Source: Gonocerus acuteangulatus
Taxonomy: Eukaryota; Arthropoda; Insecta; Hemiptera; Coreidae
Direction of reading: 5' to 3'
Assembly (NCBI GenBank): GCA_946811695.1
Contig: OX328127.1
Span: 45,518,611-45,582,610, forward strand
Length of the DNA stretch: 64,000 nucleotides
Shown here: piece after piece, positions 34,761-48,500 of the stretch
Position numbering within the stretch: position 1 is the first letter of the stretch
Layout of the letters: every line of letters starts with the position of its first letter
Made by a program: the position numbers and the translations under genes
The notes under the pieces: model-generated
What the model was told of the DNA's origin: nothing
Databases searched by the model: none
The model's input: only the letters and a program-made list of their open reading frames with translations

Positions 34761-35763
34761 TTTAAGAGAAAATGCTATTATTTTTTATTTATCTTTAATT
34801 CACTGCTACCACTACATTTTTAACATTAGTCATAATTTTAATTATATATTTAAATTTTAATATTTAGTTAAAATATTGAACATCACCATATCATCATATA
34901 TATGTTCATTATTGGTGTAATGCAATGATTCATTCTATGTCAATGTACTTAAAATATATTTCTTTGAGATACATAAAATAACAAGGGAAAATCAGACAGG
35001 GATTCTTTAATTTTCATTTCTAATGAACATATCAATACAATTTAAAACTGTCGTTTTTTTGCAATTGTTTGACCTGTACACTAATTCTCTGCACTGACTC
35101 CATGTCCATACAATAGGCACAAGCAGTGCCAAGTAGGCACATTTTATACCTCCAATCCACCAATAAACATTTTCAAAACAATTCGTCTGAATTAGTTGCT
35201 ACAAGACGAAATGTGCTCAACCGATCAATTAATCATTTTCAAATCTATATTTAAGAGAATTAAATTTTGATCACAATGCTGGTTCATTAGATCATACATT
35301 GAAGGAATGAAATCACTGAAGAAGCGAAATACTTATAATAATAATCAGATCTAAAAAATATTGTTTCCAATTGATGATTATTGTAAAAGTGAAGTACCAA
35401 AAGGGAACAAAATAAAAGTAAGTATTTTTTATTCTATTTATTCAACTTATTTAGTGGTTGCTTAAAAATCTTAACAATAACAAAATAAATGACATGTATT
35501 ACATAATACTTCAAGTGGCAGTAATATTAACAAAGAGACCTACGTAAAAATTAAATTCTTGGGTGCCCATGACCTCCCGCGGTTGAATGCACCCTCAATT
35601 CCAATACAAAAAAAAAAAAAAAAATTAAATTCTGAATTAGTAATACATGTCAACAACTTAAAAAATATGTCATGAAGAAAATTATTAAAAATACTAATGC
35701 CTACTCACAAAAAAAGAAAAAGAAAAAAATGACAGCGTAACATGCATTGTATTATTTTTCATG

Positions 35764-35805
<42 letters not shown>

Positions 35806-36305
35806 TTGCCTTATCAGTCTTCTTTCAGGATACAGAGAAATAAGTAAATATATTAACAACTGCACCTGAAAATGTTTTGTTGACGCGGAAGTTGTATAAA
35901 AGAAGACATGTAAACTATTTTTTGAAACTGGACAAATATATTCTTTAAGTATGTATGTTAAGCAAAAAGAAAACTGAGATATCTAAATTTTACACTTCCA
36001 AAAAAATATGTTTACAGATATTTTCATGTCTCTTTGAAAGAATGCTATATATAAAAGATCTACAATAATAACACTTTCATATATTCTCATTAATTGATGA
36101 GATAACAACATTACAGAATAAATATATTTAGAATATTTACAACGCTGTATACAAATATACATGTTAAACCTTGACCAAAATTATCAACTTAATTAATAAA
36201 TTTTACAAATGATTAAAACACAACTTAAAATATAAAAACAACAAACATTGAGGCTTACAAAAAAATGAATAGAGCAGTAAAAGGAAATTATTATTGACAA
36301 ATTTG
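34761..36305. other. 3' flank of glutaminase-like gene, no further gene seen
   Basis: AT-rich sequence. An AATAAA at 35162 is a possible polyadenylation signal. A long poly(T) lies at about 35770-35799. Confidence 0.4.
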
Positions 36306-36395
36306 ATTAATTAATTTAATGGGTACCAGCAAAGGGGAAAATCAGGTGGCCGGAGCATAGTACTTACCACATTATCTCCCTCGTGTGCCTTATGG
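36306..36395 (+). repeat. SINE family 3 fragment
   Basis: 'taatgggtaccagcaaagg', 'aaatcaggtggccggagcat', 'attatctccctcgtgtgcc' are the reverse of the SINE-3 body. Confidence 0.6.
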
Positions 36396-36399
36396 CCTA

Positions 36400-37020
36400 A
36401 CATAATTATGATTATGATTATAACCACAGGCTTTTGACATGTGATTACAATTAAAATCACAGATCCTGAAAATGTGATTAAGATTATAATCATAATCATA
36501 AAAGTAGTTATGATTGATTACATTTGTAATCACACCTTTGATTATTATTACATTTGTAATCACAATATTTTTTTGTGATTACGTCTGTAATAACAACTGT
36601 TTCTACAACCGTAATCACAAATTATAATTGTAATCATAACCTTTCTGTGATTACAAAGGTAATCACAACTCCTTCTATTATTACAATGGTAATCCCAGCG
36701 TCTTTTATTCTTTATAAATTAGAATACTATTGCCAGTTTCTTACTATTATTTATACTTCTTAGAATACTATTATCGGTAATGCAATGGATGACAAAGACT
36801 CAACTCTTCATATCTATGACTTCAATTATATTGCTGCGAATCAATTTTCCTGCTCAGATGTGTGATGTATTTGAGAATTTTCAGCCGGAATTACAGAAAA
36901 AAAAAAGTGATTACGTTCGTAATATCAGAAAGGTTATGATTACAATTGTAATCACAGAGTAAATTTGAGATTACAGTTGAAATCACAGAAAAAAATTGTG
37001 ATAACTGTCGTAATCTTAAA
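36400..37020. repeat. array of GTGATTAC...GTAATCAC palindromes
   Basis: Around 14 variants of a 20-24 bp palindrome, of the type 'tgtgattacatttgtaatca', occur here with changing central bases and variable spacing. Examples begin near 36438, 36512, 36574, 36646, 36907 and 36932. An unrelated stretch at about 36700-36895 separates two clusters. It is not a regular satellite. The ORFs read here (36311-36499, 36575-36763, 36780-36962) are by-products of the repeat. Confidence 0.8.
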
Positions 37021-37029
37021 TTTGAAATG

Positions 37030-40000
37030 ATACTGTTCTATTCATTATTCTCATCACATTTCTTGAAACAAATGAATGCTAAAACAAAACTTAAATCATT
37101 GAAAAATAGAAGATTATATATAAAATTTGTACTCAAAAGTCAAAGGCAAATATATGATAAGACTAAATGTAAAGTTAGCCTAATTTTATGAAAATAATAA
37201 CTGAAAAATATTTTTGAGGTAAGAATTTGCGGAGTAGGAAAGAGCGAATTACGTATATTGTTATTAATCCTAGTGTGCACTAAGTGACTAGATTCAGAAT
37301 ACTTAACTTAGCATATTATCAACTTACTAAAGCAATAAGAACTTTATTGGCAGCTTAGAACGAAGAGGAAAATGTTCATTTTAATTAGTACTAATTCCCT
37401 CTTCCAGATTAACAAAACAACAGTGTTATTTGAGGCTTTGTGGGAATGCACATGATATAAGTCAATATTTTGTTGATTTGTACTGAACCATATATTTTAA
37501 GAGAATTGTTGTTTCTATTCAAGAATGAAGTGGTGGTATTAGTCTTAGTTTGTCAATAAATGCGACAGATGTCAGTATTGATGTAAATTCTATCCAACTC
37601 TGACCCTTTCAGATTAGTCGTCAATGCTTTAAATAATGTATCGAATAAGGCCATTTTTCAATATATTACTTCGTCAATGTATTGAGTATGTTTGTAGACT
37701 AGTTTGCTCTGATTTTCATATTCGATAGTTTGACATGGTAGGGACAATATGAACATATTTACATTAGGAAGCTACATTTCAAATGCAAATATTTTTCTAT
37801 CTCGATGGGAAAAAATAATTGGTAATTCTGTTTTGTTTTACCAAGTAATTAATTTCTTTAAGAACTTTCACGTATGGATTTACGGTGGCCACTTATTGTC
37901 CCTTTTTAAATTGCAAACTTCAATTAAGAGCTGGGTCTAAATCCATTCAATCAATGGTACATAACTTGTCGAGAACGAGAACTTTCATTTTCTCACAAAG
38001 GGTTAGTAGTTTTTTCCCCTTCGAAAGAGGATACGTTATTAGGGTATTTCAGGAGCTATTCACTTAAATGTAGGATAGAAAACTAAAAAGTGAGAAAAAT
38101 GAAAAGGGAAGGTAGTCCCCTAAGTGTTCAGAGAAATCTATGTTTGTAGTAGTCAACCCTTTGCTTCCGAGAATCATTTTCAATCCTTAAAATCGAAAGC
38201 AGAAGTGCTTTCCTCTCTCACGCAAATTTTGAATCTGTCCACATTTGTTTAATGATGAATAATGAAAATTGTGAATATTTAGGGATCACTTTAATAATTT
38301 TTGGATGCCAAGAATGTGAGATTGCATTAAGAGGCACTGAGGTAATGCATAAACAGCAACCTAGGACATAAGACAATTTTGATCAGAACAAAATAATAAT
38401 TTAAAATTTTAAATGAGCTTAATATTATTATGAGTTATAGCTGCTGTCATTTTCCACCAAAGAAACTCTTCATCAAATATTGCACTTTAAGGAATTATTT
38501 GGCAGTTTTTGTAATACATTTTAAAGGCAAAAAGTGTAAAAATAATTATCTACATATATAGACTATATATAAAAATGGTGTTAGAAGATAGCATGAAAAT
38601 GTCTAAAAGATTTATATTACCAACAACTCTACTCAAAATAGAATAAATTATTTGAAATACATGTATTTTGTGCAAATTCAAGCGTATTTTAAAGCATCCA
38701 AATCTTTCGTACTGAAGCATTTAAAAGGCATTTCAAAATGTTTGGATTAGACAAGTTACAAAATGACAAGAGATCAAATTCATTTATCCTGGGAAAAGTA
38801 AATTTATCCACAGGCAAGCACTCTTCCTAGCTCTAATAATATTTAGGACTTTCATGCCAATAATTTAGATATGCAGAGAGAATCTCTAAGTTGCAAAAAG
38901 AATCGTATAAAACTGGTGTCGACTTTAACCTCTATATCAATGGTTTTCTTAAGTAGTAAACAACTGTCGGCTTTAAAATGCCAAAACAATAGTAAAAAAG
39001 AATTTACAAATTATAATAGGCCATGTTTAACATGACATTGAAAAAAATCATTAAAGAATATTAGTAATTTGGTATGAAGATCTTTATCTGAGCAGATTAA
39101 ACATAAAAGCTATCTTAGATAGGTCAAACACACAAGTAAATATAAAAATGTGGTACCTACTTCCAATGTTAATATTATAATAATCTCTTGCTTAGAGAAA
39201 CAACAAAAAACAGGGCTTGAAGTTAAAATCTTCACACCCTACCTATGCCATTAACCTTTGGAGGCACATGGACAGAAGGAACAAAATAAAACAAATACAA
39301 ATAAGGACAATATTTGAATTATAGAGCATTCAACCAAATTAGGGTATAAAACAAAACATTTCATGTAAAACATAACAAGCAATTAATAAAATGCAACAAG
39401 ACCGTAACTGGGAAAATTACCAGACATTGACTGCAACCATTCAAGAAACCAAACGTGTCTTTAGATAATACATCCCAGTTAGAGAATGTAATAATAATTA
39501 TAATTAATGATTTTATCTTAAATTACAAATAACATAATATTAAATGTATGAATTAAAGCTGTTTCTGGAGAAAACACTTTTATATGCTTTCATACAATCA
39601 AGAATTTATAGCCAGTAGTTCATGTTAACAATTGGTCCTATATTATTGCTTTCCAATTATGACCTGATTAGCAAAGTTAATATAAGAAAAATCCTACCCA
39701 ATTCTTACCCATAAATAATATTATTTAATATTAATATTATGTCATACCCTAAGTTAAATCACAAGTAATTTTAAAAATGAACACCACAGGTAGTATTTCA
39801 CTTTTACAAAAGACTTGACAGCTCCCCTTTCTTCTTATAAAGAAAAACTGCTTTTCACTTAAAACAGATAAAAAAAAAAATAGTAATGAAATTTAGTTAA
39901 TATTTTATTATCTCCTTGAAATACAATGACGTCTGGAAGACATCATTCAGTTCATATGTTATTGTTGACGTCTCTGAGGCATCAAGCCGTATTAATAGTC

Positions 40001-40205
40001 TTATTTGGATGCGACGACACACATTTTATTTGATGTCACGAGTTAATACAATTGAATATTTGCCTTCAAAATTCATCACGTACAATCTACTTTTTATTGT
40101 ATTCAAAAGGATATTATCTTTTAGGAAAATTCATTCTATATCTCCAATAGTCATGGCTTAAAATACAAATGTGTAATGCACTTTCTATAAAAACATACAC
40201 ACATA
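37030..40205. other. intergenic, no gene or repeat recognised
   Basis: Long AT-rich stretch. No exon-like frame with paired splice sites stood out on either strand. Confidence 0.4.
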
Positions 40206-40210
40206 CTATA

Positions 40211-41417
40211 GCCCATTCAGTTAGATGGAATAGTTCTAATCTCACATGCCCGAAATTCTGAAGGAAACATTCCCGATGGTCCCAACATTTGCATTTTCAT
40301 TACAATGAACAACAAGCTACTTTAAAGTCAATAAAAACTGATTATGTCTTGCTTAGGGCCAGGGAAGGCTTTGAGAGGTCAGGCATGGGAGATAGTGTTT
40401 AATGTTTATCAATACTTAGTCAAAGCTAAGGCTAAAAACAATTTAAGCTATACCCTATATCCCCCCCCCAAAGCAGAACCTTTTTAATCTTTCTGCAACG
40501 GAGTTTGAAAAACCCAAAAATTTCTGCAGCCCCATGCGGTTCAATTTGCTTGTAATATGAACCACAAGTGAGACTATCTTGAAGAATAATCGTAAATAAA
40601 TAAGTGCTTGTAATATAATTTATTTAAATTTAATAATACAATCAAATGTTAATTTAACATTTCAAACATGATAGAGTAAGAATAATTCAATAAACAACAA
40701 TGCTGGTTTTCATTTTGGACATGTCATCATCAATTTTATGATCGCATATCGATAGTTTTCAAACAATCGTATCAGGTTCGAATACGCCTACTGTTGTTAT
40801 AATATTGTATCGCTTTGGTTATTCGGTTATTCTATGGAATTTCGTAGTTTCTCACGATTGATAAACCGAACATTGACTTAACAGAGCAGCTTTCTTTCGT
40901 TTACATAATGCATGACGTTTGTAGCATTGGTTATAGTTTGTGGAATGGAGACTTTTTCTGCATCAAATATTTATTTTGACTTTCTACAGAAAATCTTTCT
41001 GCAAAAAATAATTTTACTGACTTTTTTTGCAGCCACTATTTAAAAAACCAGCAGTCGGTCAGGCTGATCTTTTTGCAACCCTTGAGGCCTTTCTGCTACA
41101 ATGTCGCCCTAGTTCTGCTATGGGGATTCCCCATGCAAGAAATTGGAGGTAAAAATTCTCTCTGTTATAACCTTATCACTTAGGAAGTTTGGAATGGTTT
41201 TAGTCTAAGCTTTGGCTAAGTATTGATAAATATTAGACACTATTTCCTTTGTCTGATATCTCAAAGCCTTCCCTAGTCTTAAACCGAAACATAACCAGTT
41301 TTTATAATTTTTCACGTATGGTGTTGTTCCTTGAAATGGGAATTTGCAAAAGGTGGTAATGTCGGGAATATTTCCCTCAAAATTTCGGAATTGAACTTTT
41401 CCGTTTATCTGAACAGA
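40211..41417. mobile_element. TIR element about 1.2 kb, TA-flanked
   Basis: Left end 'gcccattcag' and right end 'ctgaacagac' are inverted, each flanked by TATA. Homology between the arms continues for about 240 bp (for example 'gggaaggctttgaga' left against its reverse complement near 41265). The arms are diverged, so the copy is old. No transposase is seen. A solo right-end relative lies at about 48550-48740. A TA target suggests a Tc1/mariner-type origin. Confidence 0.6.
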
Positions 41418-42404
41418 CTATAGTTATACAATATTAAAATAAGGTATTGGAACAATTCAGTCATTTCTAACTTGACTTATACCAACATAATAATTATGAT
41501 ACTCACATAATTTTCAGGAATACTTTTAGAATGGTGGTGTACCTTCATAAGATTTATTTTATGAAGAGCTCTCAATCCAGTTATCAGTTTCAAGATCATC
41601 TAAAGCTGAGGCTAAAAAGATAAATTACCAATGTAATTAAATGATAAGAATTCTGGAATAAAATGATTTAATGAAAATATACTGTACAATAAAAAAAACA
41701 CTATAAATATGCTCTTCTATATAGGGGTTGATTGGCTGGAAAGGATCATATCATGCTGGATATGATGAAGAAAAACTGGTCCGGCATCACTACAATAAAG
41801 GAAATATGATCAATAGGTTCAGCAGGTCGAAATTAAGCTGGACACCCTGATTTTGAATGCTAGAGATGAAGGAGGCACAATCTAGCGTGTACCAACTTAA
41901 GTTTGTTATTTATATGCTCTAAGGTGTTATTTGTTAGGAAAATTGAACTATTTTTATAAGGTTTACACACCTTAAATCCAACCAAAAAACAAATTATTTT
42001 TATGATATTTTAACAGGGCACCGAGGATGAGGTTGTAGACATTGAAAGTACTAAAATATATACAGTGGAGGTATTTTTGACAAGTTTTTCTCCATCCTTA
42101 TACAGTATCGTACATAAATATCATACTTCTGAAAATTAAATGAAATTAAAGCAATTAAACTTGTAAGAAATGAAAAAAATATTTAACATATACTTGAAAA
42201 ATAATAATCTAAGTAATAATGTTACAATCCAAAGACTTAAGTAATTACAATACTTAAAAAGATAAGAAAACAATTGTACATACATACATACAAATTTCCA
42301 AGATGTATGATAGAAAAATTTGAGACAAAAAAATAGAGAGGGCAATCTTTATTTAATGAGGGCAATCTAATACAATTTTATTTAATGAAAAATCTAATAG
42401 CCTT

Positions 42405-42574
42405 TTAGGGCTTGATCTTCAATGAATAAAATTTGTAATTAATTTTGTTCAAAATAAACTTACACATTGACTTTGCTAAAGATTCTACCCTAGTTCCGGG
42501 TGATTTTCTTCTGGTAGTTCTTCTTCGTCCCTTAGAAGGAGGACTTGGTTCAGAACTTTTTCTTTTAGTCCTCG
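42405..42574 (-). CDS. 680-aa gene, terminal exon
   Basis: Acceptor on the minus strand is 'tgttttgtttag'. It encodes TRTKRKSSEPSPPSKGRRR and then reaches a TAA at 42407-42405. AATAAA follows at 42382-42377 on the minus strand. A donor-like gtaagt at 42463 is read through. If it were used, the next acceptor would give an immediate stop. Confidence 0.6.
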
Positions 42575-45500
42575 CTAAACAAAACACAGAAAACAAATAT
42601 TATTTTTTTTTTTTTTAATTTTGCAAGATTTTACTCCAAAACATAGATCATTCTTAATAATATTTTTTTCTTGTGTATACAGAAGGACAATAAATAAAAG
42701 TCAAAATTGATACAATTAGCAATGTAAGGGTCTCTCCGTGGTCTAGCAGCTAACGCCTTAGTTTCTCATGTAGGAGATGGTGGGTTCGATTCCAATTGGT
42801 GGCAGGAATTTTCTCATCTAACGGCTCGTTGAGAAAATTCCTCGGTGCCCCTTGAATGTCAGCACAAATGGCCCAAATTTCGATGCTCCGTAAGAAAAAA
42901 AAAAAAAAATAAAAAATAAATAAATAAATAAAATAAAAACGGGACAATGTATTAAAAATAGCTCTGCATGTTTTGAATCATTATGTGCCTCTTCAGGAGC
43001 CTCACAGAAATAAATAGTGATAAAAAGATTTTGGGTCAATATTTAATTTGATATTACATCTACGATAAAATATAACACCTGAACGAATACCAAGCCAAAA
43101 CTTTCTCACAAAAGCATAGCAAACATATGAAAAGATGAGCTAACAGACCAATTTATGTTGCCCTCTACCGAAACGTATTGAAGAAAATGCACATCGCTAC
43201 CAAAGCGATGCATAAAATAATCAATAATAATAATAATAATTTGATATTCTTATTAGTAGGGAACAGATGTTATTGTATTTACATATTTTTTTTCTGACTC
43301 TTAAATAGAAATTGTTGATGTAATTATGCACGTTTTAAGTGATTTTAAAGCATTTAAACATTTCTTCTTTTTTTTGTGTGTGTTTAAAGGCGTATCAAGA
43401 CTTGCGCCGGGCTTTCTATAGGTTGCGCCCCTTTTATAATGCCAACAGCACTTACCAGGTCTGCAAGTTTAAAATGTTGTTTATTTCTTAAAATATATAC
43501 ACAGTAATTTAAAAAAAAGTATAATATATTTCATTCAAAGTACTGGCCCTCGCTTTCTACACATTTTGTCCATCTCTCGGGCAATTTATGGATACCATTC
43601 CAAAAGAATGCTTCATCTTTATTTGAAATCCATTCATCGAGCCATTTTCTTACATCCTCGAAATTGTTAAAATGTTGCTCAGCCAATGAGTGTCCCATCG
43701 ATGAGAAGAGGTGATAATCAGAAGGCGCCAGGTCAGGTGAATACGGCGGGTGGGGTAGGAGTTCCCAACCAAGCGAAGAAATTGTTTCCTTAGTCAATCT
43801 GGCTGAATGTGCAGGAGCGTTATCATGCTGAAGAATGACTTTGGCGTGCCTGTGAGCCCATTCTGGGCGTTTTTCGATCAATGCGTGACTCAAATTGATC
43901 AATTGTTGTCGGTAGCGGTCGGTATTGACTGTTTCGCCGGGTTTGAGAAGCTCGTAGTAGATTACTCCCTTCTGATCCCACCACACACACAGTATTGTCT
44001 TCTTCCCAAAACGATCCGGTCTTGCACTCGATGTGGATGGTTGTCCTGGCGTTACCCATGATTTTATTCGTTTGGGATTCTGAAAATAAATCCATTTTTC
44101 ATCGCCAGTTACAACTCGATGCAAAAAACCCTTTCTTTCGTGGCGTAAAAGCAGCATTTCGCACACAGTTTTTCGTTTTTCCATCTGTCGTTCGTCCAAT
44201 TCATGTGGAACCCATTTTCCAACCTTTTGAATCTTTCCCATAGCTCTCAGGCGATCGGAAATGGCTTGCCTAGTGACATTCAACTGTTCTGCCATCATTT
44301 GTTGGGTTTGGGTATTGTCTTCGTCTAATAAAGATTGCAATTCGACGTCCTCAAACTTTTTTGGTCGATTTTCTCGTTTTTTATCAGTAACATCAAAATC
44401 ACCACGTTTGAAACTTTGAAACCAACGTTCACATGTTTTGACGGTTGGAGCAAGATCGCCATAAGTCTCAACAAGAATTCGATGACATTCAGATGCCTTT
44501 TTCTTTTGATTAAATAAGAAAATCATGACATGCCGCAAATGCTCTTTATTTGGCTTAAAATTAGACATTTTTAACACCAAAGAAAGGTATGATACGTCTG
44601 TGTAAACGACTTAAAAACAACTGACTTTTGTAAACAAATGACTAACAAACAAGATAGCATTTAGAGATAAGCAAATCCTTCAATAGGCTAAGAGCGCATT
44701 CTATTGGAATTAAAACGACATTTTAAACTTGCAATCCTGGTAATTGATCATCCATTCAGGTACTGGCCATACCCGACATTGCTTACCTTCAGTGATCAAC
44801 GGGAATCAGTACATTCAACGTGGCTATGGCCATTGGCTGCATTTAAACATGTTTTTATTTTACATATTTTGTCAAAAATCCATATTTTTACATATTCTGC
44901 CATAATTACATAATTAATTACACATTCTTGCTACATATTTGGATATTAATTATTTGTAATAGAAAAAAATAAAAGGAAAACCGAGAAAGAAAGTAATGCT
45001 TTACCCATTGATTCTAGGTCACTTTGTCTTTTCTAATTGCAAGATGCAAAGGTGGCTGGCAGCCATGCTTCCCCAGCGCTAATGGTCTAGGAGCAGATGC
45101 GTTTTAAAAAAATATATAACAAATTATTGTTTAACAATATTATTATTCCTTTAATCTACTCTCAAAAACCAATGAATAAGTGAAAGAATCATGTCGATGT
45201 CATTTTCCAAACTCGAGATATAAAAAAAATTAATTTTCAACCTATTTTAATTTATCTATTTTTCTATGCTATATCACCAGAAAAAAATGGACCTGATCGG
45301 TGACCCCACCACTGTATGAGATCAGACCGGCGTAATTTCACGTTTGAAAATTTAAATTAATGCATGTCGTTGCAAACAATTTTCCGAAATAATGTTCATC
45401 GGTAGAAATTTTCAACTTCTTTTTTCCCCTTATAAAATGAGTTCCCAATTTTTATTTATGCTTTATTTTTCAATATGTAATACAGTTTTAGTCATTTTGT

Positions 45501-48500
45501 TCTATATATGTTTAACTTTTGTTCTTTCCATTTATAATAAAAGAGTTCATACAAATTATTTATGATTTCATTTTCAATATTTTATAATGTTTTTGGTGTT
45601 TTTTTTAATACATATTTTCAATTTTTTATTACATATTTCATTATAAATAGTTAAATATTTATGTACATATTTTCAATTTTATTAAGCTCCCTCATATCTG
45701 CCAAATTTTGCAGCTAAGCCTCAAAAACAGAAAAGTCTGACTCACAGGAACTGTGCCATCTTATGTGTGTGTTTCCGATCTTATCCCTAGTGTCATTTGG
45801 AAAGCTTAGAATTGAAACAGTTAATGTTTTGTCTTACTCTTTCGTGAAAAATGTTAACACACGCAAGAATAGTTAGTTAATAATTTTTCTGTATTCTGTG
45901 TATATCCTAGTCACTCTCCCATTTCTGGATTACCCCTGCCCTCATTAATCCGGATAGAGAGGGGGCGTCTGCTGTAAGAATAAATTGGAAGTACATTTAG
46001 CAAACGGCCATAGGCTTGTCAATCAGAAGGGTGCAAGGAGATAAGTTTGTCACCTTATTTAAACTTTATTAAAATAATAAATGAACAATAGAATGATGAA
46101 CATATTATTATTATTGTAATTTGGAATAATGTAAATGTATTTAATGTCATGGAGGTATCTAATTTTTTTTACATCGTACACCCAATGAAATAAGGCTTGA
46201 AACTGAACAATCTAAGAGAATTAATTCTTAAAGTATACCTTTCCTTCTTGAAGACATTTAGGCTGTCTCACGCTTCTTTCTTCAGTTTCATTCTCCATTT
46301 AAAATACTTATCATAAGTTCATTCTTCAGTTACATTTGTTCATACTCCATTAAACTATTAAGCAAAGCATTTAACTGCAGTAGTTTGAAAATTTAATGCA
46401 AGGATTAAAATGAGAAATTTTGTTTTATAACTTTAAACAACAAGTTGAACAAATACTTTTCTGGATAAAAACACAAATGAACATATATCCTTCTCAGCAT
46501 AATTTAGTTTTCAAAAATGAACAGAAATACTACAGAATTTTGAATTATTTTTGTTTCTTTATTGTAGAAAATTAAATTTTAAAGAAAGAAATTGCTTTTG
46601 AATTCAAGATATTAATATAAATAAGAAAGCTAAAGAAAAATAAAAGAAAACGTTTTGAAACATACTTGCTGTTAGAGCTAGTTTAATAATATCTTGCACA
46701 CAGAAGCATTTCGGAGGGGCCACTAGTTTAAGTTCAGCAGGAGTCTTGAATTTCCTTCTTCCTTCTTGTTTCCTCGCATCAGAGATTGGTTTAGATAATG
46801 GGTTATCTTCATTTTGAAAATGCCTTTCTCCTTCTAAGAAAATTTAAACATAAGTAAGATCTGGAACTTGGCCTTAGTAAAATGAATACAATCAAGAAAT
46901 ATATAAGGACCTGGATTTTCAAAAGAATTTAAATCAGATTCTGATATTTCATCGTCTTGAATTAGAAGCAAAGAGTTGGAATTGAAATGTAATGCATTAT
47001 AATTATATTTCCCAAGCTTTTCACAATTCTGACTGACTGAGAACATTTTTTGAGTTTTGCTTGGAGGTGAATTTGAAGTAACAAGAGTTGACTTATCTTC
47101 ACAATCCTGCATCATATCTTCCTTAGTTTCTACAGGTAAATCACTTAGTTTTTCATTACAGATACCATTATCAGTTAAATTTTCAATAAATGGGTCGTCA
47201 ATTAATGCTAAGCTCAGTTCTTCTTTTAGGCAGTTTGTTGTCGCTACTGGTACATCGTATACATCGCCGTAAAGATTTGTATTAGATGGCATTGTAGTGT
47301 TATCCAATAATTCTTTTATACAACTAACAGAAGGTTCTGAATCTTCCTCTGATTTTACACAAGAATCGATTGTATCAATATAAATGTCATCAAAGTTTGA
47401 TTTTGGTAAATGCATAAGGCTTGAGGTAACAAGATCATCCAAATCGTTTTTCAAAGAAGTAACATCACTTTTGTCATTTATTTTTGAAGTAGCATTACTC
47501 TCGACTTCAACAATCTTTTCTGTCCTGGAAATAGTTTTGACTTCATTTTTAGCAGTTTCCTGTTGAGACCTGATCATTTTTTCATACTTCATAGAACTAG
47601 AACAAGATGTGGATTTATCGCTTCTAGATTTTGAATTAAAATCAGTCCATAGATCATCCATTAAGCCCACAAATCCACTTCTTTCCTAAAATCAAATTTA
47701 AATTTGTTTTATAATAATTTTATGAAGAAATATTTAAAAGAAATAGAAAAGTTAGATAAAATTATACACTTTTCATGAAGTAAAATTTTGCTATAATGTA
47801 CCTCTTGGGTAGATAAGAAGGTATACATGATTTGGCTAGACTTACCGTGGAACACCAGGTACTGTACATAGAAATTTAAAAAAAAAGTTTTATAGATAAA
47901 AATAAATAATTCACAACTTACATTATATTCTGATAGAGTTGAAAGGTCATTCTTCATTGCAGGTTGGAAATTATAAAATACCTCAGGATTTTCAGCAGCT
48001 TTTAAAAATAACTGAAACAAATAATTAATATCATCGTGAATTTTAATCAATTCTTATAAATTCAAAGACATAAATGAAGTCTATTTAATTTTTTTTAGTC
48101 TGTGTATAAATGATTCACTAAATAGTTCAACATCTTCAGAGGAAAAATTGTGGTTTGGTTTTGGAGTGGTTAGCATATTGGACTACTACCATACGTACAC
48201 ATTTATTTAATCTAAGACTGTGGTAAGACAACTTTTTTTTTCAGCAACGGGCTTGCAACAATAAATAATAATTCATTTGGTTATGAAACTGCTTCCGGAG
48301 TCTCTGCCCCATTAATTCCCTGTCTAGAGCCGCCAAACCGGAGGTGGTCCTTTGGTCAGTAGGATCTGAAAGTAGTTTTGTCACATGATGTGAAAATGTT
48401 ACAGATTGACAGATTGAAAATGGCTTATAACCAAAACGTTTCTGTAACAAAATTTAATAACCTGGTGTGTGACATGCCGCACCATATGTAACTTGAAAAT

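Noticed and set aside
36575..36763. 62-codon ORF rich in Val-Ile-Thr
   Set aside because: It is the translation of the GATTAC palindrome array.
36400..37020. CRISPR-like array
   Set aside because: The repeats are palindromes with variable length and spacing, in a eukaryotic genome with spliced genes. No regular repeat-spacer pattern.
41726..42070. Plus-strand exon-like pieces (GLIGWKGSYHAGYDEEKL at 41726 and TEDEVVDIESTKIYTVE at 42017)
   Set aside because: Phases at the visible donors do not agree and no known family is recognised. Chance open frames are likely.
43391..43460. A plus-strand 'exon' reading AYQDLRRAFYRLRPFYNANST, with a good acceptor and a stop codon apparently split by the mariner insertion
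   Set aside because: The middle of this stretch matches the tail of SINE family 2, and no upstream exon of a plus-strand gene could be joined in phase. The attractive idea of a transposon inserted in a stop codon is therefore not supported.
43807..44243. ORFs on both strands inside the mariner
   Set aside because: Shadows of the transposase frame; no independent features.
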